Positions 46,666-55,913 of a DNA stretch of 64,000 bases are shown in pieces. Source of the DNA: AC-56 sp963702195 (GTDB taxonomy: Bacteria > Actinomycetota > Thermoleophilia > Solirubrobacterales > 70-9); assembly GCA_963702195.1 (NCBI GenBank), contig OY969725.1, positions 1,240,001-1,304,000 on the forward strand, given 5' to 3'. Numbering within the stretch: the first letter of the stretch is position 1; every line of letters starts with the position of its first letter. The translations under genes and the position numbers were made by a program. The notes beneath the pieces are model-generated. The model was not told the origin of the DNA. It saw only the letters and a program-made list of their open reading frames with translations, and did not search any database.

Positions 46666-47092
46666 CGAGCAGCGCAACATAGAGGTGACCAGACGGGGGT
46701 TCGAGGCGTACAACGCGGGCGACGTCGAGGCGCTCGCCGAGCTGCTCCACCCGGACGTCGAGCTGCATGCGGACAGCGAGCTGATCAACGGCGGCGACTA
46801 CCGCGGCCACGAGGGCTTCATGCGCTGGAACGCCGAGTGGACCGAGGCCTGGGAGCAGTTCACGATCGAGCCACGCGCATTGGAGACGTTCGGCGAACAC
46901 ATCATCCTCGCCGACACCCACCAGGTGGCTCGCGGCGCGGGGAGCGGCATCGATGTCGAGATGGACGTGTACTGGCTCTTCCAGGTGGCGGACGACAAGG
47001 TGGTCCGCATGCACCTCTACGCGAGCCGCGAGCACGCCGTCGAGGCGATCGAGGCCTGGGGCGAGGAGCGCGAGGCCGAGAACCCCGCATAG
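46652..47092 (+). CDS. SnoaL/NTF2-like protein, second copy
   Basis: A 146-aa NTF2-like fold (NIEVTRRGFEAYNAGDVEALAE, LLHPDVELHADSE, GHEGFMRWNAEWTEAWEQF, ADDKVVRMHLYASREHAVEA), similar in layout to the gene at 44164-44577. ATG 46652 lies inside the lepA 3' end (14-nt overlap), matching the family start MEASSEQRN. Function unknown. It may have arisen with the other copy by duplication, though identity is moderate at best. Confidence 0.85.
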   Translation: MEASSEQRNIEVTRRGFEAYNAGDVEALAELLHPDVELHADSELINGGDYRGHEGFMRWNAEWTEAWEQFTIEPRALETFGEHIILADTHQVARGAGSGIDVEMDVYWLFQVADDKVVRMHLYASREHAVEAIEAWGEEREAENPA

Positions 47093-47106
47093 ACTGCCGC
47101 CCCGAA

Positions 47107-47547
47107 ATGCCCGTCAACAAGGACGCAGTCGGAAAGCAATGGCAGCCCGTGACCTACGAGGTCGGCCTCGAGAAGATCCGCGAGTACGCGCGGGCGGTGG
47201 GGGAGACCAACCCGGTCCACCTCGACCGCGAGGCGGCCCTGGCGGCCGGATTTCGCGACGTGGTCGCCCCGCCGATGTTCTGCGTCGTCTACAGCGCGCC
47301 GGCGATGGGGCCGGCGGTGCTCGACCCGGAGGTCGGCATCAACCTCGCGGCGATGGTCCACGGCAGCCAGGAGTTCGTGTGGGGCGAGCCGGTCTGCGCC
47401 GGCGACGTGATCACCACCCAGCCGCGGCTGGCCGACGTCTACGAGAAGGACGGGCGAGGCTTCTACGTGTTCACGTCGGAGTCCACGAACGCGGACGGCA
47501 AGCTGACGGTCCGCGGCACGTGGACCAACATCGTGAGGGGAGTCTGA
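47107..47547 (+). CDS. MaoC-like dehydratase subunit (HadA/FAS1-like dehydratase)
   Basis: A 146-aa hotdog protein of the type that pairs with a catalytic MaoC subunit to hydrate or dehydrate (3R)-hydroxyacyl thioesters, as mycobacterial HadA does with HadB. IREYARAVGETNPVHLDREA and AAGFRDVVAPPMFCVVY are family motifs; the catalytic Asp/His pair is expected from the partner. The partner starts 1 nt after the stop, so the two form a heterodimer operon. ATG 47107 gives MPVNKDAVGKQWQPVTYEV. Confidence 0.9.
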   Translation: MPVNKDAVGKQWQPVTYEVGLEKIREYARAVGETNPVHLDREAALAAGFRDVVAPPMFCVVYSAPAMGPAVLDPEVGINLAAMVHGSQEFVWGEPVCAGDVITTQPRLADVYEKDGRGFYVFTSESTNADGKLTVRGTWTNIVRGV

Positions 47548-47548
47548 G

Positions 47549-47950
47549 ATGGCGGAGCTCGGCGAACTGAAGCAGGGCGACTCGCTCCCGGAGCTGCGCA
47601 TCACCCCGGACAAGTACCTACCGCACCGCTACGCCGGCGCCTCGGGCGACTTCAACCCGATCCACATCGACCCCGAGTTCGCCAAGGCCGTCGGCCTGCC
47701 GGGCAGCATCCTCCACGGCCTCTACTCGATGGCCCAGGTCGCGCGCGCCCACACCGATGCCGCCGGCGACCCGCGCGCGCTGCGCCGGCTCTCGGTCCAG
47801 TTCCGCGGCATGGGGATGCCGGAGCAGGAAATCGTCGTCACCACGACGGTCAAGGAGGCGGGCGACGGCCGCCTGACCACGGAGACCGAGGCCGCCCAGG
47901 GCGACAACCGCATCATCCGCAACGCCGAGGCGGAGCTCGAGCTGGAGTAG
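47549..47950 (+). CDS. MaoC-type hydratase catalytic subunit (HadB-like)
   Basis: The catalytic half of the pair: YAGASGDFNPIHIDPEFAKA (residues 29-48) carries the Asp and His of the R-hydratase site and GLPGSILHGLYSMAQVARA the following helix. Length 133 aa. The substrate is probably a (3R)-hydroxyacyl-CoA or -ACP in fatty acid metabolism. Tight coupling with the upstream gene supports a complex. Confidence 0.92.
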   Translation: MAELGELKQGDSLPELRITPDKYLPHRYAGASGDFNPIHIDPEFAKAVGLPGSILHGLYSMAQVARAHTDAAGDPRALRRLSVQFRGMGMPEQEIVVTTTVKEAGDGRLTTETEAAQGDNRIIRNAEAELELE

Positions 47951-47979
47951 CGCGCTCGGGGTGCCGGCCGGCGCGCTCC

Positions 47980-47985
47980 TAAAAT
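47980..47985 (+). promoter_or_regulatory. -10 box (TAAAAT) of hrcA, leaderless type
   Basis: TAAAAT, nearly the ideal TATAAT type, ends 7 nt before the hrcA ATG. No CIRCE operator (TTAGCACTC and its inverted partner) is present around it. Confidence 0.55.
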
Positions 47986-47992
47986 CAACCGC

Positions 47993-49021
47993 ATGCTCAC
48001 CGAGCGGCAGCAGCGGATTCTCAACCTGGTCGTCGACTCCTACCTGGAGTCTGGACGGCCCGTGGGCTCCAAGTCGATCGCCGAGCGCGGCGACGTGGAG
48101 TGGGGTCCTTCCACCGTCCGGGCGGAGCTCGCGGAGCTCGAGCGGGCCGGCTACCTGAGCCACCCGCATACCTCCGCGGGCCGGGTCCCCACGGATGCCG
48201 GCTACCGCTTCTACGCGGACTCGCTGCTCGCCTCGGGTCCGCGGGTCCTCACCGCCGTCGGCCCACGCCTCGACTTCGGCCAGATGCGCCGCGAGGTGGA
48301 CGAGGCCATGCGGGAGACGACGTCCGAGCTCTCGCGGATGACCGATCTGCTGGCGCTGGCGACCGCGCCGCCGCCAGCGAGTGCCCGTATCCATCGCGTC
48401 GAGGTGCTGCTGCTCCAGCCGCGCGTGGTGATGGTGGTCGTGATCGCCTCCAACGGGGCGGTCACGAAGCGGGTGTTCACCTTCGAGGAGGCGCTCGATC
48501 CGGGACTCGTCGAGTGGGCGTCGAGCTACCTGAACGAACGCCTCGCCGGGCTTGGTTTGGGCGCCAGGATGATCGGCGACCGCCTCGCCGACCGCGAGCT
48601 GAGCGACGCGGAGGCCGGCTTCGTCGCGCAGCTCGACGACTCGTTCACCGGCCTGGAGGAGCGCGCCGAGGCAGACGTCTACGTCGAGGGAGCCGCCCGA
48701 CTCCTCTCCGAGGACCACGCCGCGGACATCCCGCACGCCGACTCGCTGATGCGCGCCCTCGAGCGCCGCGCGAACCTCCTGCACGTCCTGCGATCGGCGC
48801 TCGAGGAGCGCTCGGTGTTCGTGTGGATCGGCGACGAGAACCCCTCGCCGGAGCTCCGCTCGGTGAGCGTGGTGGGCGCCAACTACGGCCTCGGCTACCG
48901 CAACCTCGGCACCGTGGGCGTCGTCGGCCCGCTCCGTATGGACTACGCGACCGCGATCGACTCGGTGCGCGACGCCGCGGGGCGCCTGTCCAAGTTCTTC
49001 GAAACCGTCTACGAGGGATAG
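47993..49021 (+). CDS. hrcA: Heat-shock repressor HrcA
   Basis: Represses groE/dnaK-type genes by binding CIRCE. The 342-aa protein has an N-terminal winged helix (MLTERQQRILNLVVDSYLES, PVGSKSIAERGDVEWGPSTVRAELAELE, GYLSHPHTSAGRVPTDAGYR), a GAF-like middle domain and the C-terminal segment GVVGPLRMDYATAIDSV. Complete. Co-located with dnaJ as in other actinobacteria (hrcA-dnaJ2). No CIRCE lies at its own promoter, so autoregulation is not evident here. Confidence 0.96.
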   Translation: MLTERQQRILNLVVDSYLESGRPVGSKSIAERGDVEWGPSTVRAELAELERAGYLSHPHTSAGRVPTDAGYRFYADSLLASGPRVLTAVGPRLDFGQMRREVDEAMRETTSELSRMTDLLALATAPPPASARIHRVEVLLLQPRVVMVVVIASNGAVTKRVFTFEEALDPGLVEWASSYLNERLAGLGLGARMIGDRLADRELSDAEAGFVAQLDDSFTGLEERAEADVYVEGAARLLSEDHAADIPHADSLMRALERRANLLHVLRSALEERSVFVWIGDENPSPELRSVSVVGANYGLGYRNLGTVGVVGPLRMDYATAIDSVRDAAGRLSKFFETVYEG

Positions 49022-49027
49022 TCAAGC

Positions 49028-50161
49028 TTGCCCGCGGTGAAGAGGGACTACTACGAGGTTCTCGGCGTCGAGCGCGGCGCCTCCGACGCCGAGATCAAGA
49101 AGGCGTTTCGCCGGCTTGCGCGCGAGCTTCATCCCGACGTCAACAGGCACGACCCCGAGGCGGAGGAGAAGTTCAAGGAGGCGGCGGAGGCGTATGAGGT
49201 GCTCTCCGACCCGGACCGCCGCCGCACCTACGACACCTTTGGACATGAGGGCCTGCGGTCCGGCGGCTGGGCGCCTCGCACGGAGGGGTTCGGGAGCTTC
49301 GAGGACGTGCTCTCGGCGTTCTTCGGCCGCGGCGACCCGATGTTCGGCGACCTGTTCGGGTTCGGCCGCGGTGGCCCGGCCGGCGGTGCCGACGTCGCCG
49401 CTCAGGTCGAGGTGACGCTGGAGGAGGTGCTCGCGGGCGCAAGCCGCGACGTCTCGTTCGAGGCGGTATCTGTGTGCGAGCACTGCCACGGCAACGGCGC
49501 CGAGCCGGGCACGCCGATTCACACCTGCGAGACCTGCGGCGGTGCCGGCGAGATCCGCGAGGTGAGCAGGACCGTGTTCGGGCAGCTCGTCCGAAGCGGT
49601 GTCTGTCCCACCTGCGGCGGGCAGGGCAAGGTGCCGGAGACCCCGTGTGCGGAGTGCAAGGGCGAGGGCCGGATCGTCCGCGATCGAACTTGGCAGCTCG
49701 ACGTCCCGGCCGGGATCGAGTCGGGACAGCGGATCCGGGTCGAGAGCGCGGGCCACGCCGGCGAGCCCGGCGGCCCGGCCGGCGACCTCTACGTGCAGGT
49801 CGTGGTGGCCGAGGACGAGCGGTTCGACCGCCAGGGGAAGGACCTGGTCTCGGTGGCGGAGGTTCCCGCGACTCGCGCCATGCTCGGCGGCACGGTCAAG
49901 GTGGCGACGCTCGACGGCGAGCAGGACGTTGAGGTGCCGGCCGGATCGCAGCCGGGCGAGCAGGTGATCCTCCGTGGCCTGGGGCTTCCGGGGCTGCGCG
50001 GCAACCGCCGCGGCGACCAGCGGGTGGTCCTCGACGTCTTCGTCCCGAGGCTCGACAAGGACCAGCGCGAGCTCGCGAGACAGCTCGACGAGGCGCTGGG
50101 CCCGGAGGGCGGCCGGCGTGACGGCCGTTCCCGTTTCTTTCGCCGCGTCCGGCGGCATTGA
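49028..50161 (+). CDS. dnaJ: Chaperone DnaJ
   Basis: Hsp40 co-chaperone that feeds substrates to DnaK. J domain at residues 6-70 with HPD at 35-37, a Gly/Phe region (FGSFEDVLSAFFGRGDPMFG), a zinc domain with four repeats CEHCHGNG, CETCGGAG, CPTCGGQG and CAECKGEG, and the C-terminal substrate domain. Length 377 aa. TTG 49028 is the first start; GTG 49037 is a close alternative. The stop overlaps the prmA start as TTGA. dnaK and grpE are not in the window. Confidence 0.96.
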   Translation: MPAVKRDYYEVLGVERGASDAEIKKAFRRLARELHPDVNRHDPEAEEKFKEAAEAYEVLSDPDRRRTYDTFGHEGLRSGGWAPRTEGFGSFEDVLSAFFGRGDPMFGDLFGFGRGGPAGGADVAAQVEVTLEEVLAGASRDVSFEAVSVCEHCHGNGAEPGTPIHTCETCGGAGEIREVSRTVFGQLVRSGVCPTCGGQGKVPETPCAECKGEGRIVRDRTWQLDVPAGIESGQRIRVESAGHAGEPGGPAGDLYVQVVVAEDERFDRQGKDLVSVAEVPATRAMLGGTVKVATLDGEQDVEVPAGSQPGEQVILRGLGLPGLRGNRRGDQRVVLDVFVPRLDKDQRELARQLDEALGPEGGRRDGRSRFFRRVRRH

Positions 50162-51030
50162 TCCGCCTGGCGGTCCGCTGCCGTCCCGATCTCGCCGAGC
50201 GCGTGCTCGCGGACCTGGTCGAGCTCGCGCCCGGCGGGGTGGAGGAGGAGACGGGCGACGGATGGGTCGAGTACGCGATCTACGGCGCTCCCGGCGAGCT
50301 CCCCGCGCTGCCCGACCTCGAGGCCGCCGTGGCCGACGGCCTGGTGGAGGTCACGTCGAAGGAGATCCCCGACGACTGGGCCGACCGCTGGCAGGACTTC
50401 CATCGGCCGGTCTCGATCGCCGGGGGGAAAATGGTGGTCCGTCCATCATGGGAACCTCATCCCGCGGGAGACCCCGCCGCTCCAGGACGCGAAGCGGAGG
50501 AGGCGGCGGGCATAGATGTGGTCGTGGATCCGGGGCAGGCCTTCGGGACCGGGGCGCATCCGACGACGCGAATGTGCCTGGAGCTCCTGCTGGAGCTCGG
50601 CAGTGCGGATAAGGCGACCGGTCCGCTCGCCGATTGGGGAACCGGATCCGGCGTCCTCGCCATCGCCGCCGCGAAGCTCGGGTTTGCGCCGGTGATCGCC
50701 TGCGATCTCGAGCGGCCCGCTTTGGAGGCCGCGGCCGCAGCGGCACGGGCGAACGGGGTGGAGCTGGAGCTCGCACGAGTCGATCTCCGGCGTGAGCCGC
50801 CCCCGACGGCGCCGACCGTGACCGCGAACCTCACCGCTCCGGTCCTGCGCGACGTGGCGTCCCGCATCGAGGAGGCGCCCGAGCGGTTGATCTGCTCCGG
50901 CCTGCTCGCTTCGGAGCTGGATGAGATCGTGGAGGCGTTCGCCGCGGTAGGCCTGCGGGAGCACGGGCGCCGCGGGTCGGGCGACTGGGCGGCCCTGCTC
51001 CTAGCCGCCCCTGACCTGCGAATGGCGTGA
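50158..51030 (+). CDS. prmA: Ribosomal protein L11 methyltransferase
   Basis: SAM-dependent trimethylation of L11. The N-terminal substrate-recognition fold (residues 1-85) and the catalytic domain with DPGQAFGTGAHPTTRMCLELL and WGTGSGVLAIAAAKLG are typical. Length 290 aa. Residues about 100-120 (AGDPAAPGREAEEAAG) are a non-conserved linker written over an inverted repeat at 50473-50510. TTG 50158 overlaps dnaJ (TTGA). In many actinobacteria rsmE follows here; it is absent from this window. Confidence 0.95.
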   Translation: MIRLAVRCRPDLAERVLADLVELAPGGVEEETGDGWVEYAIYGAPGELPALPDLEAAVADGLVEVTSKEIPDDWADRWQDFHRPVSIAGGKMVVRPSWEPHPAGDPAAPGREAEEAAGIDVVVDPGQAFGTGAHPTTRMCLELLLELGSADKATGPLADWGTGSGVLAIAAAKLGFAPVIACDLERPALEAAAAAARANGVELELARVDLRREPPPTAPTVTANLTAPVLRDVASRIEEAPERLICSGLLASELDEIVEAFAAVGLREHGRRGSGDWAALLLAAPDLRMA

Positions 51031-51056
51031 AATCCACCTGTACGGTGGATTTCGCG
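51026..51056 (+). terminator. Strong hairpin at the end of the hrcA-dnaJ-prmA operon
   Basis: GAAATCCACC (51029-51038), loop TGTAC, GGTGGATTTC (51044-51053), perfect 10 bp, extended by a wobble pair and two more pairs to 13. It overlaps the prmA stop codon. No U-tract follows, as is common for terminators in high-GC actinobacteria; an operator for the next gene is the alternative. Confidence 0.55.
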
Positions 51057-51098
51057 ACGTTCGCCCCGAGATTCGGTCGGATCGTTATCTTCCGCGCC

Positions 51099-51572
51099 GT
51101 GCTCGCAACCGTCACGGCCTACGCCGTCGGCCTTTTCATCCACGTGCTTGCCGTCGTCGTTGCGTTCGGCCCGACCTTCGGCTACGGGTTCTTCATCGGC
51201 TTCGCCGACACGAAGGCGCCGAGCGCGGTTCCCGCGATTCACCGGGCGATCCGGATGACCAACCTTTACCTGGTGACGCCGGGGATGATCGTGGTGCTCG
51301 CGGCGGGGATCTACCTGATGGTCAAGCAGGACTGGGGCAACCAGTCGTGGATCACGGTCGGCTTCATCGCGATCATCGTCCTCTTCGGCTTGGTCCACGG
51401 GTACTTCCAGCCGCGGACGCGCAAGGCGATCGAGCTCTCCGAGCGAGACCTCGCGGCCGGCGGCGAGCTCAGCGCCGAGTACAGCGCCCTGTCGGCGCAG
51501 ATGGCTCGCGTCGGCCAGCTCGCAGGGCTGATCGTCGCGGTGACGATCTTCTTCATGGTCGTCAAACCCTGA
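51099..51572 (+). CDS. DUF2269-like membrane protein
   Basis: A 157-aa protein with four transmembrane helices (LATVTAYAVGLFIHVLAVVV, then around residues 50-72, 83-100 and 135-155), the usual size and arrangement of DUF2269, a family of unknown function. The frame is open from GTG 51027, but that start would put the strong prmA-end hairpin inside the gene and add 24 non-family residues; GTG 51099 right before the first helix is preferred. murI follows after 25 nt. Confidence 0.8.
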   Translation: MLATVTAYAVGLFIHVLAVVVAFGPTFGYGFFIGFADTKAPSAVPAIHRAIRMTNLYLVTPGMIVVLAAGIYLMVKQDWGNQSWITVGFIAIIVLFGLVHGYFQPRTRKAIELSERDLAAGGELSAEYSALSAQMARVGQLAGLIVAVTIFFMVVKP

Positions 51573-51597
51573 CGCGGATGGAGACGACGACGCACCG

Positions 51598-52446
51598 ATG
51601 AGCGATCAGCGCTCCGGCCTGCCGATCGCGGTGTTCGACTCTGGGATCGGCGGCCTGACGGTCCTACACGAGCTGCTCGTCTCGCTGCCCGAGGAGGACT
51701 ACCTGTATCTCGGCGACACGGCCGGGTTCCCGTACGGGAGCAAGGCCGCTGACTGGCTTCGGCCGCGGATCGAGCAGCTGGTCCGGTTCCTCCTCGAGCG
51801 CGGGGCGAAGCTGCTGGTCGTCGCCTGCAACTCGGCGACGGCGGCCGGCGGCGACGTGGTCCGCGAGGTGGCGGGCGAGCATGGAGTCGAGGTGTTGACC
51901 GTCGTGGCCCCCGAGGCGGAGATCGCCGCCGCGATCAGCGATTCGCACCGGATCGGGGTCCTCGCCACGCCGACGACGGTGGCGAGCGGCGCCTACCGGC
52001 TTGCGCTCGAGCGGACGGCCGGCCACCCCGAGCTGGACGTGGTCGAGATCGCGGCGCCGCGCCTCGCGCCGATCATCCAGGACGGATTCCCGTTCAACGA
52101 CGAGGTGATCGACACGGTTCGCTCCTACTGCGAGCCCTTCCGCGAGGCGGAGGTCGACACCCTGATCCTCGGATGCACGCACTATCCGCTGGTGGCGCCG
52201 ATGCTGCAGCGGATGCTGGGCCGTGACGTCCGGCTGGTCACCGCCGGCCATGCCCTTGCCGCCGCCGCGCAGCGCACCCTGGAGTCGGCCGGGCTTGACA
52301 CCGCCCACGTGGGTGAGGGCACCTACCGCTTCCTCTGCACCGGCGACGTGCCCTCGTTCCGCGAGCTCGGCACGAGGTTCCTCCAGATGCCGCTTGGGGA
52401 GGTCGAACACGTGGATTTCGAGGCGCCGCCCACGGCTACCCTTTAG
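51598..52446 (+). CDS. murI: Glutamate racemase
   Basis: Makes D-glutamate for peptidoglycan. FDSGIGGLTVL (residues 13-23), catalytic C77 in VACNSAT and catalytic C193 in LGCTHYPL are all present. Length 282 aa. It joins murJ, rodA and pbp2 as another cell-wall gene in the window. Followed after 4 nt by yqeY. Confidence 0.97.
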   Translation: MSDQRSGLPIAVFDSGIGGLTVLHELLVSLPEEDYLYLGDTAGFPYGSKAADWLRPRIEQLVRFLLERGAKLLVVACNSATAAGGDVVREVAGEHGVEVLTVVAPEAEIAAAISDSHRIGVLATPTTVASGAYRLALERTAGHPELDVVEIAAPRLAPIIQDGFPFNDEVIDTVRSYCEPFREAEVDTLILGCTHYPLVAPMLQRMLGRDVRLVTAGHALAAAAQRTLESAGLDTAHVGEGTYRFLCTGDVPSFRELGTRFLQMPLGEVEHVDFEAPPTATL

Positions 52447-52450
52447 GTCC

Positions 52451-52879
52451 ATGGCCATCCTCGACCAGGTTCAGGCAGATACCCGCGAGGCGATGAAGGC
52501 AGGCGAGCGCGACCGAGTCGGTGCGCTGCGCATGATCTCCAACGCGCTCCAGCAGGACGCGAAGGAGGGCAAGGGCGACGAGGTGGCCGTGCTCCGGAGG
52601 GAGCGCAAGCGCCGGCTCGAGGCCGCGGCCGCCTTCCGCGAGGGCGGGGGCGACGAGCGCGCAGCCGCCGAGGAGGCGGAGGCGGAGCTGATCGACGCCT
52701 ACCTGCCCGCGGAGATGGCAGACGACGAGCTGGCCCAGATCGTGGACGCCGCCCTGTCGGAGGCGGGAGTCTCCGACCCCAAGGAGATGGGGAAGGTCAT
52801 GGGAATCGTCATGCCGAAGGTCGACGGGCGCGCCGACGGAAAGCGCGTGAGCGCGGCCGTCCGCGAGCGGTTGAGCTGA
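52451..52879 (+). CDS. yqeY: GatB/YqeY domain protein
   Basis: A 142-aa stand-alone YqeY: an N-terminal helical bundle (LDQVQADTREAMKAGERDRV, LRRERKRRLEAAAAFR) and a C-terminal YqeY tail (AYLPAEMADDELAQIVDAAL, KVMGIVMPKVDGRADGKRV) like the tRNA-binding tail of GatB. A role in tRNA-dependent amidation has been proposed for the family but is not shown. ATG 52451 starts the first helix. Confidence 0.94.
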   Translation: MAILDQVQADTREAMKAGERDRVGALRMISNALQQDAKEGKGDEVAVLRRERKRRLEAAAAFREGGGDERAAAEEAEAELIDAYLPAEMADDELAQIVDAALSEAGVSDPKEMGKVMGIVMPKVDGRADGKRVSAAVRERLS

Positions 52880-52895
52880 GGACTCCACGGGGCCT

Positions 52896-53848
<953 letters not shown>

Positions 53849-53852
<4 letters not shown>

Positions 53853-54229
53853 GCGCGGAGCGACTCGACCTCGCCGACGTACCGGATGAGCTGCGGCCCG
53901 CCGCCGAAGCGGCGCTCCGGGCCGCGGATGTCGAGGCAGGCCACCTGTCCGTCGAGCTTGTCGGCGAGGACCGGATCCGCGAGCTGAATCGCGAGCACCG
54001 CGGCCTCGACGAGCCGACGGACGTGCTCTCGTTCCCAATCGACGAGGACGGGTCCGTGCCCGGCCCCCGCGAGCTCGGGGACGTGGTGATCTGCCCCGAG
54101 CACACCGCCGATCTGGCCGAGGCGACCGTCCACGGCGTCCTGCACCTCTGCGGCTACGACCACGAGACCGACGACGGTGAGATGCTCGATCTGCAGGACG
54201 CCGTCATGAGCGAGCTCGACCAGAGATGA
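53849..54229 (+). CDS. ybeY: Endoribonuclease YbeY
   Basis: Zinc-dependent RNase for 16S rRNA 3' maturation. The metal motif HGVLHLCGYDHETDD holds the three histidines; LNREHRGLDEPTDVLSFP is the other family block. The 126-aa length is slightly short but complete. TTG 53849 overlaps phoH and the stop overlaps era (ATGA): a tightly coupled phoH-ybeY-era set. Confidence 0.96.
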
Positions 54230-55119
54230 CACGCTCGGGATTCGTTGGCCTCGCCGGCCGGCCCAATGTCGGCAAGTCGACGCTCGCGAATACGATCGTG
54301 GGCTCGAAGGTCGCGATCGTCTCGGACCGTCCGCAGACCACCAGGCGCGCCATTCGGGGGATCGCGACCGATCCGGGCGGCGAGTGGCAGATGGTCCTCG
54401 TGGACCTGCCCGGCGTGCAGAGGCCGCGCGACTCACTCACCGCGCGAATGCAGCGCCGGGTCGAGCAGGAGCTGGCGGACGCCGACACGGCGCTGCTGGT
54501 GGTGGACGGACAGCAGGGCGTGGGCCCCGGCGATCGCTTCATCGCCAAGGCGCTGCTGGCGGCCGCCGCGGACACACACGTCGTCTGCGCGGTGAACAAG
54601 TGCGACCGGCTCGGCCCGGGTGAGATCACGGAGGCCCTGGCGGCCGCGGCCGAGCTCGACTGCGTGGACGACGTCTTCCCGGTGAGCGCCCGGACGGGGG
54701 ACGGACTGGAGGCGCTGGTCGACCACCTGAGAACGCTGCTGCCCGAGGGCCCGCTCATGTATCCGCCCGGGGAGCACTCGGATCTACCAAGCGAGGTCCA
54801 CCTCGCGGAGCTGATCCGCGAGCAGGTCCTGCGGCGCGCCCGCGAGGAGGTCCCGCACGCCGTGGAGGTCGTCGTGGAGAGCGTCGAGCCGCGAGATGAC
54901 GGCCTGGTGGAGGTCCACGCGCAGGTCTGGGTGGAGACGGGGTCCCAGAAGGGAATCCTGGTCGGCAAGGGCGGCCGCATGATCCGCGAGGTGGGCACGG
55001 CGGCCCGCAAGGAGCTCGAGCGCGACCTTGGCGCCCGCGTGTTCCTCGACCTGCAGGTGAAGGTGCGCCGCCGCTGGCGTCGCGACGAGGGGCTGCTGGA
55101 CCGCATCGGGATCGAGTAG
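54226..55119 (+). CDS. era: GTPase Era
   Basis: Essential GTPase for 30S assembly. G1 GRPNVGKST at 11-19, G3 DLPGVQ, G4 NKCD, and a C-terminal KH domain with GSQKGILVGKGGRMIREVG. Length 297 aa. Its start overlaps ybeY, as usual. Confidence 0.97.
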   Translation: MTRSGFVGLAGRPNVGKSTLANTIVGSKVAIVSDRPQTTRRAIRGIATDPGGEWQMVLVDLPGVQRPRDSLTARMQRRVEQELADADTALLVVDGQQGVGPGDRFIAKALLAAAADTHVVCAVNKCDRLGPGEITEALAAAAELDCVDDVFPVSARTGDGLEALVDHLRTLLPEGPLMYPPGEHSDLPSEVHLAELIREQVLRRAREEVPHAVEVVVESVEPRDDGLVEVHAQVWVETGSQKGILVGKGGRMIREVGTAARKELERDLGARVFLDLQVKVRRRWRRDEGLLDRIGIE

Positions 55120-55181
55120 GCGCCGCAGACCGAAAAACGGCGGCAATGAGGACAGGTCTCGCGCTCAGTGGGGGTCCCCGA

Positions 55182-55220
55182 TTGGCGCTTCGCTCGCGCA
55201 TATGACGGGTAAAGCGCCAA
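55182..55220. repeat. Inverted repeat upstream of hisIE
   Basis: TTGGCGCTT (55182-55190) and AAGCGCCAA (55212-55220), perfect 9-bp arms with 21 nt between, ending 20 nt before the hisIE -10 box. The outer TTGGC...GCCAA recalls the copy A/B repeats but the core differs. Operator or leader-independent element; the rest of the 134-nt gap shows only the -10 box. Confidence 0.5.
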
Positions 55221-55240
55221 GACTGCCTTGGGCCCGACCG

Positions 55241-55246
55241 TAAACT
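55241..55246 (+). promoter_or_regulatory. -10 box (TAAACT) of hisIE, leaderless type
   Basis: TAAACT, identical to the valS box, ends 7 nt before the hisIE ATG. It probably drives hisIE-trpE-trpG-trpD. Confidence 0.55.
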
Positions 55247-55253
55247 CCTGCAA

Positions 55254-55913
55254 ATGAGCGCGGAGCCTCTCGACGCGGTGCGGTTCGACGAGCGTGGGCT
55301 CGTGCCCTGCGTGATGCAGGACTGGGCTACGGGCGAGGTGCTGACGCTCGCGTACATGAACGACGAGGCCCTCCGGCGCACGCTCTCCAGCGGCGAGATG
55401 CACTTCTACAGCCGCTCGCGGGATGAGCTGTGGCACAAGGGGGAGACCTCCGGCAACGTCCAGAGGGTGCGGCAGATCCGCTACGACTGCGACGGCGACG
55501 CGCTCGTGGCGCTGGTCGAGCCCGCCGGCCCCGCGTGCCACACGGGGCAGCGCTCGTGCTTCTACCGCGACCTCAACGGGACCGCCGACCCCGCGGAGGA
55601 CGCGCCGCCCGCCGATGGCGAGCCGGTGCCTGCCGCCCACGAGGCGACGGGGGCCCTCGAGCGCACCCTCGTCGACCGCCGTGAGACACGGCCTGACGGG
55701 TCGTACACGGTTGAGCTGCTCGAGGACCCACCGCGGATCGGCGGCAAGGTCCGCGAGGAGGCCGACGAGGTGGCCCGGGCCGCCGCCTCGGAGTCCGACG
55801 AGCGCGTTGCCTCCGAGGCGGCGGACGTCCTCTACCACCTTCAGGTCCTGCTGCTGTCGCGGGACATCCCGATCGGCGAGGTGCTGGAGACGCTCAATGG
55901 CCGTCGTCGCTGA
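55254..55913 (+). CDS. hisI: Bifunctional phosphoribosyl-AMP cyclohydrolase / phosphoribosyl-ATP pyrophosphatase
   Basis: HisIE fusion catalysing steps 2 and 3 of histidine synthesis. Residues 1-110 are the cyclohydrolase with YDCDGDALVALVEPAGPACHTGQRSC (metal-binding Asp and Cys residues), a linker follows, and residues 130-219 are the pyrophosphohydrolase with KVREEADEVARAA and the EAADVLYHLQVLL metal helix. Most actinobacteria have separate hisI and hisE, so the fusion is notable. It heads the trp gene run, linking histidine and tryptophan synthesis; its 3' end overlaps trpE by 17 nt. Confidence 0.95.
   Translation: MSAEPLDAVRFDERGLVPCVMQDWATGEVLTLAYMNDEALRRTLSSGEMHFYSRSRDELWHKGETSGNVQRVRQIRYDCDGDALVALVEPAGPACHTGQRSCFYRDLNGTADPAEDAPPADGEPVPAAHEATGALERTLVDRRETRPDGSYTVELLEDPPRIGGKVREEADEVARAAASESDERVASEAADVLYHLQVLLLSRDIPIGEVLETLNGRRR

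Noticed and set aside
47951..47992. CIRCE operator at hrcA
   Set aside because: Neither TTAGCACTC nor its inverted partner is present in the gap.
55120..55253. Trp or His leader-peptide attenuator
   Set aside because: No short ORF with Trp or His codons; the -10 box position predicts a leaderless mRNA.
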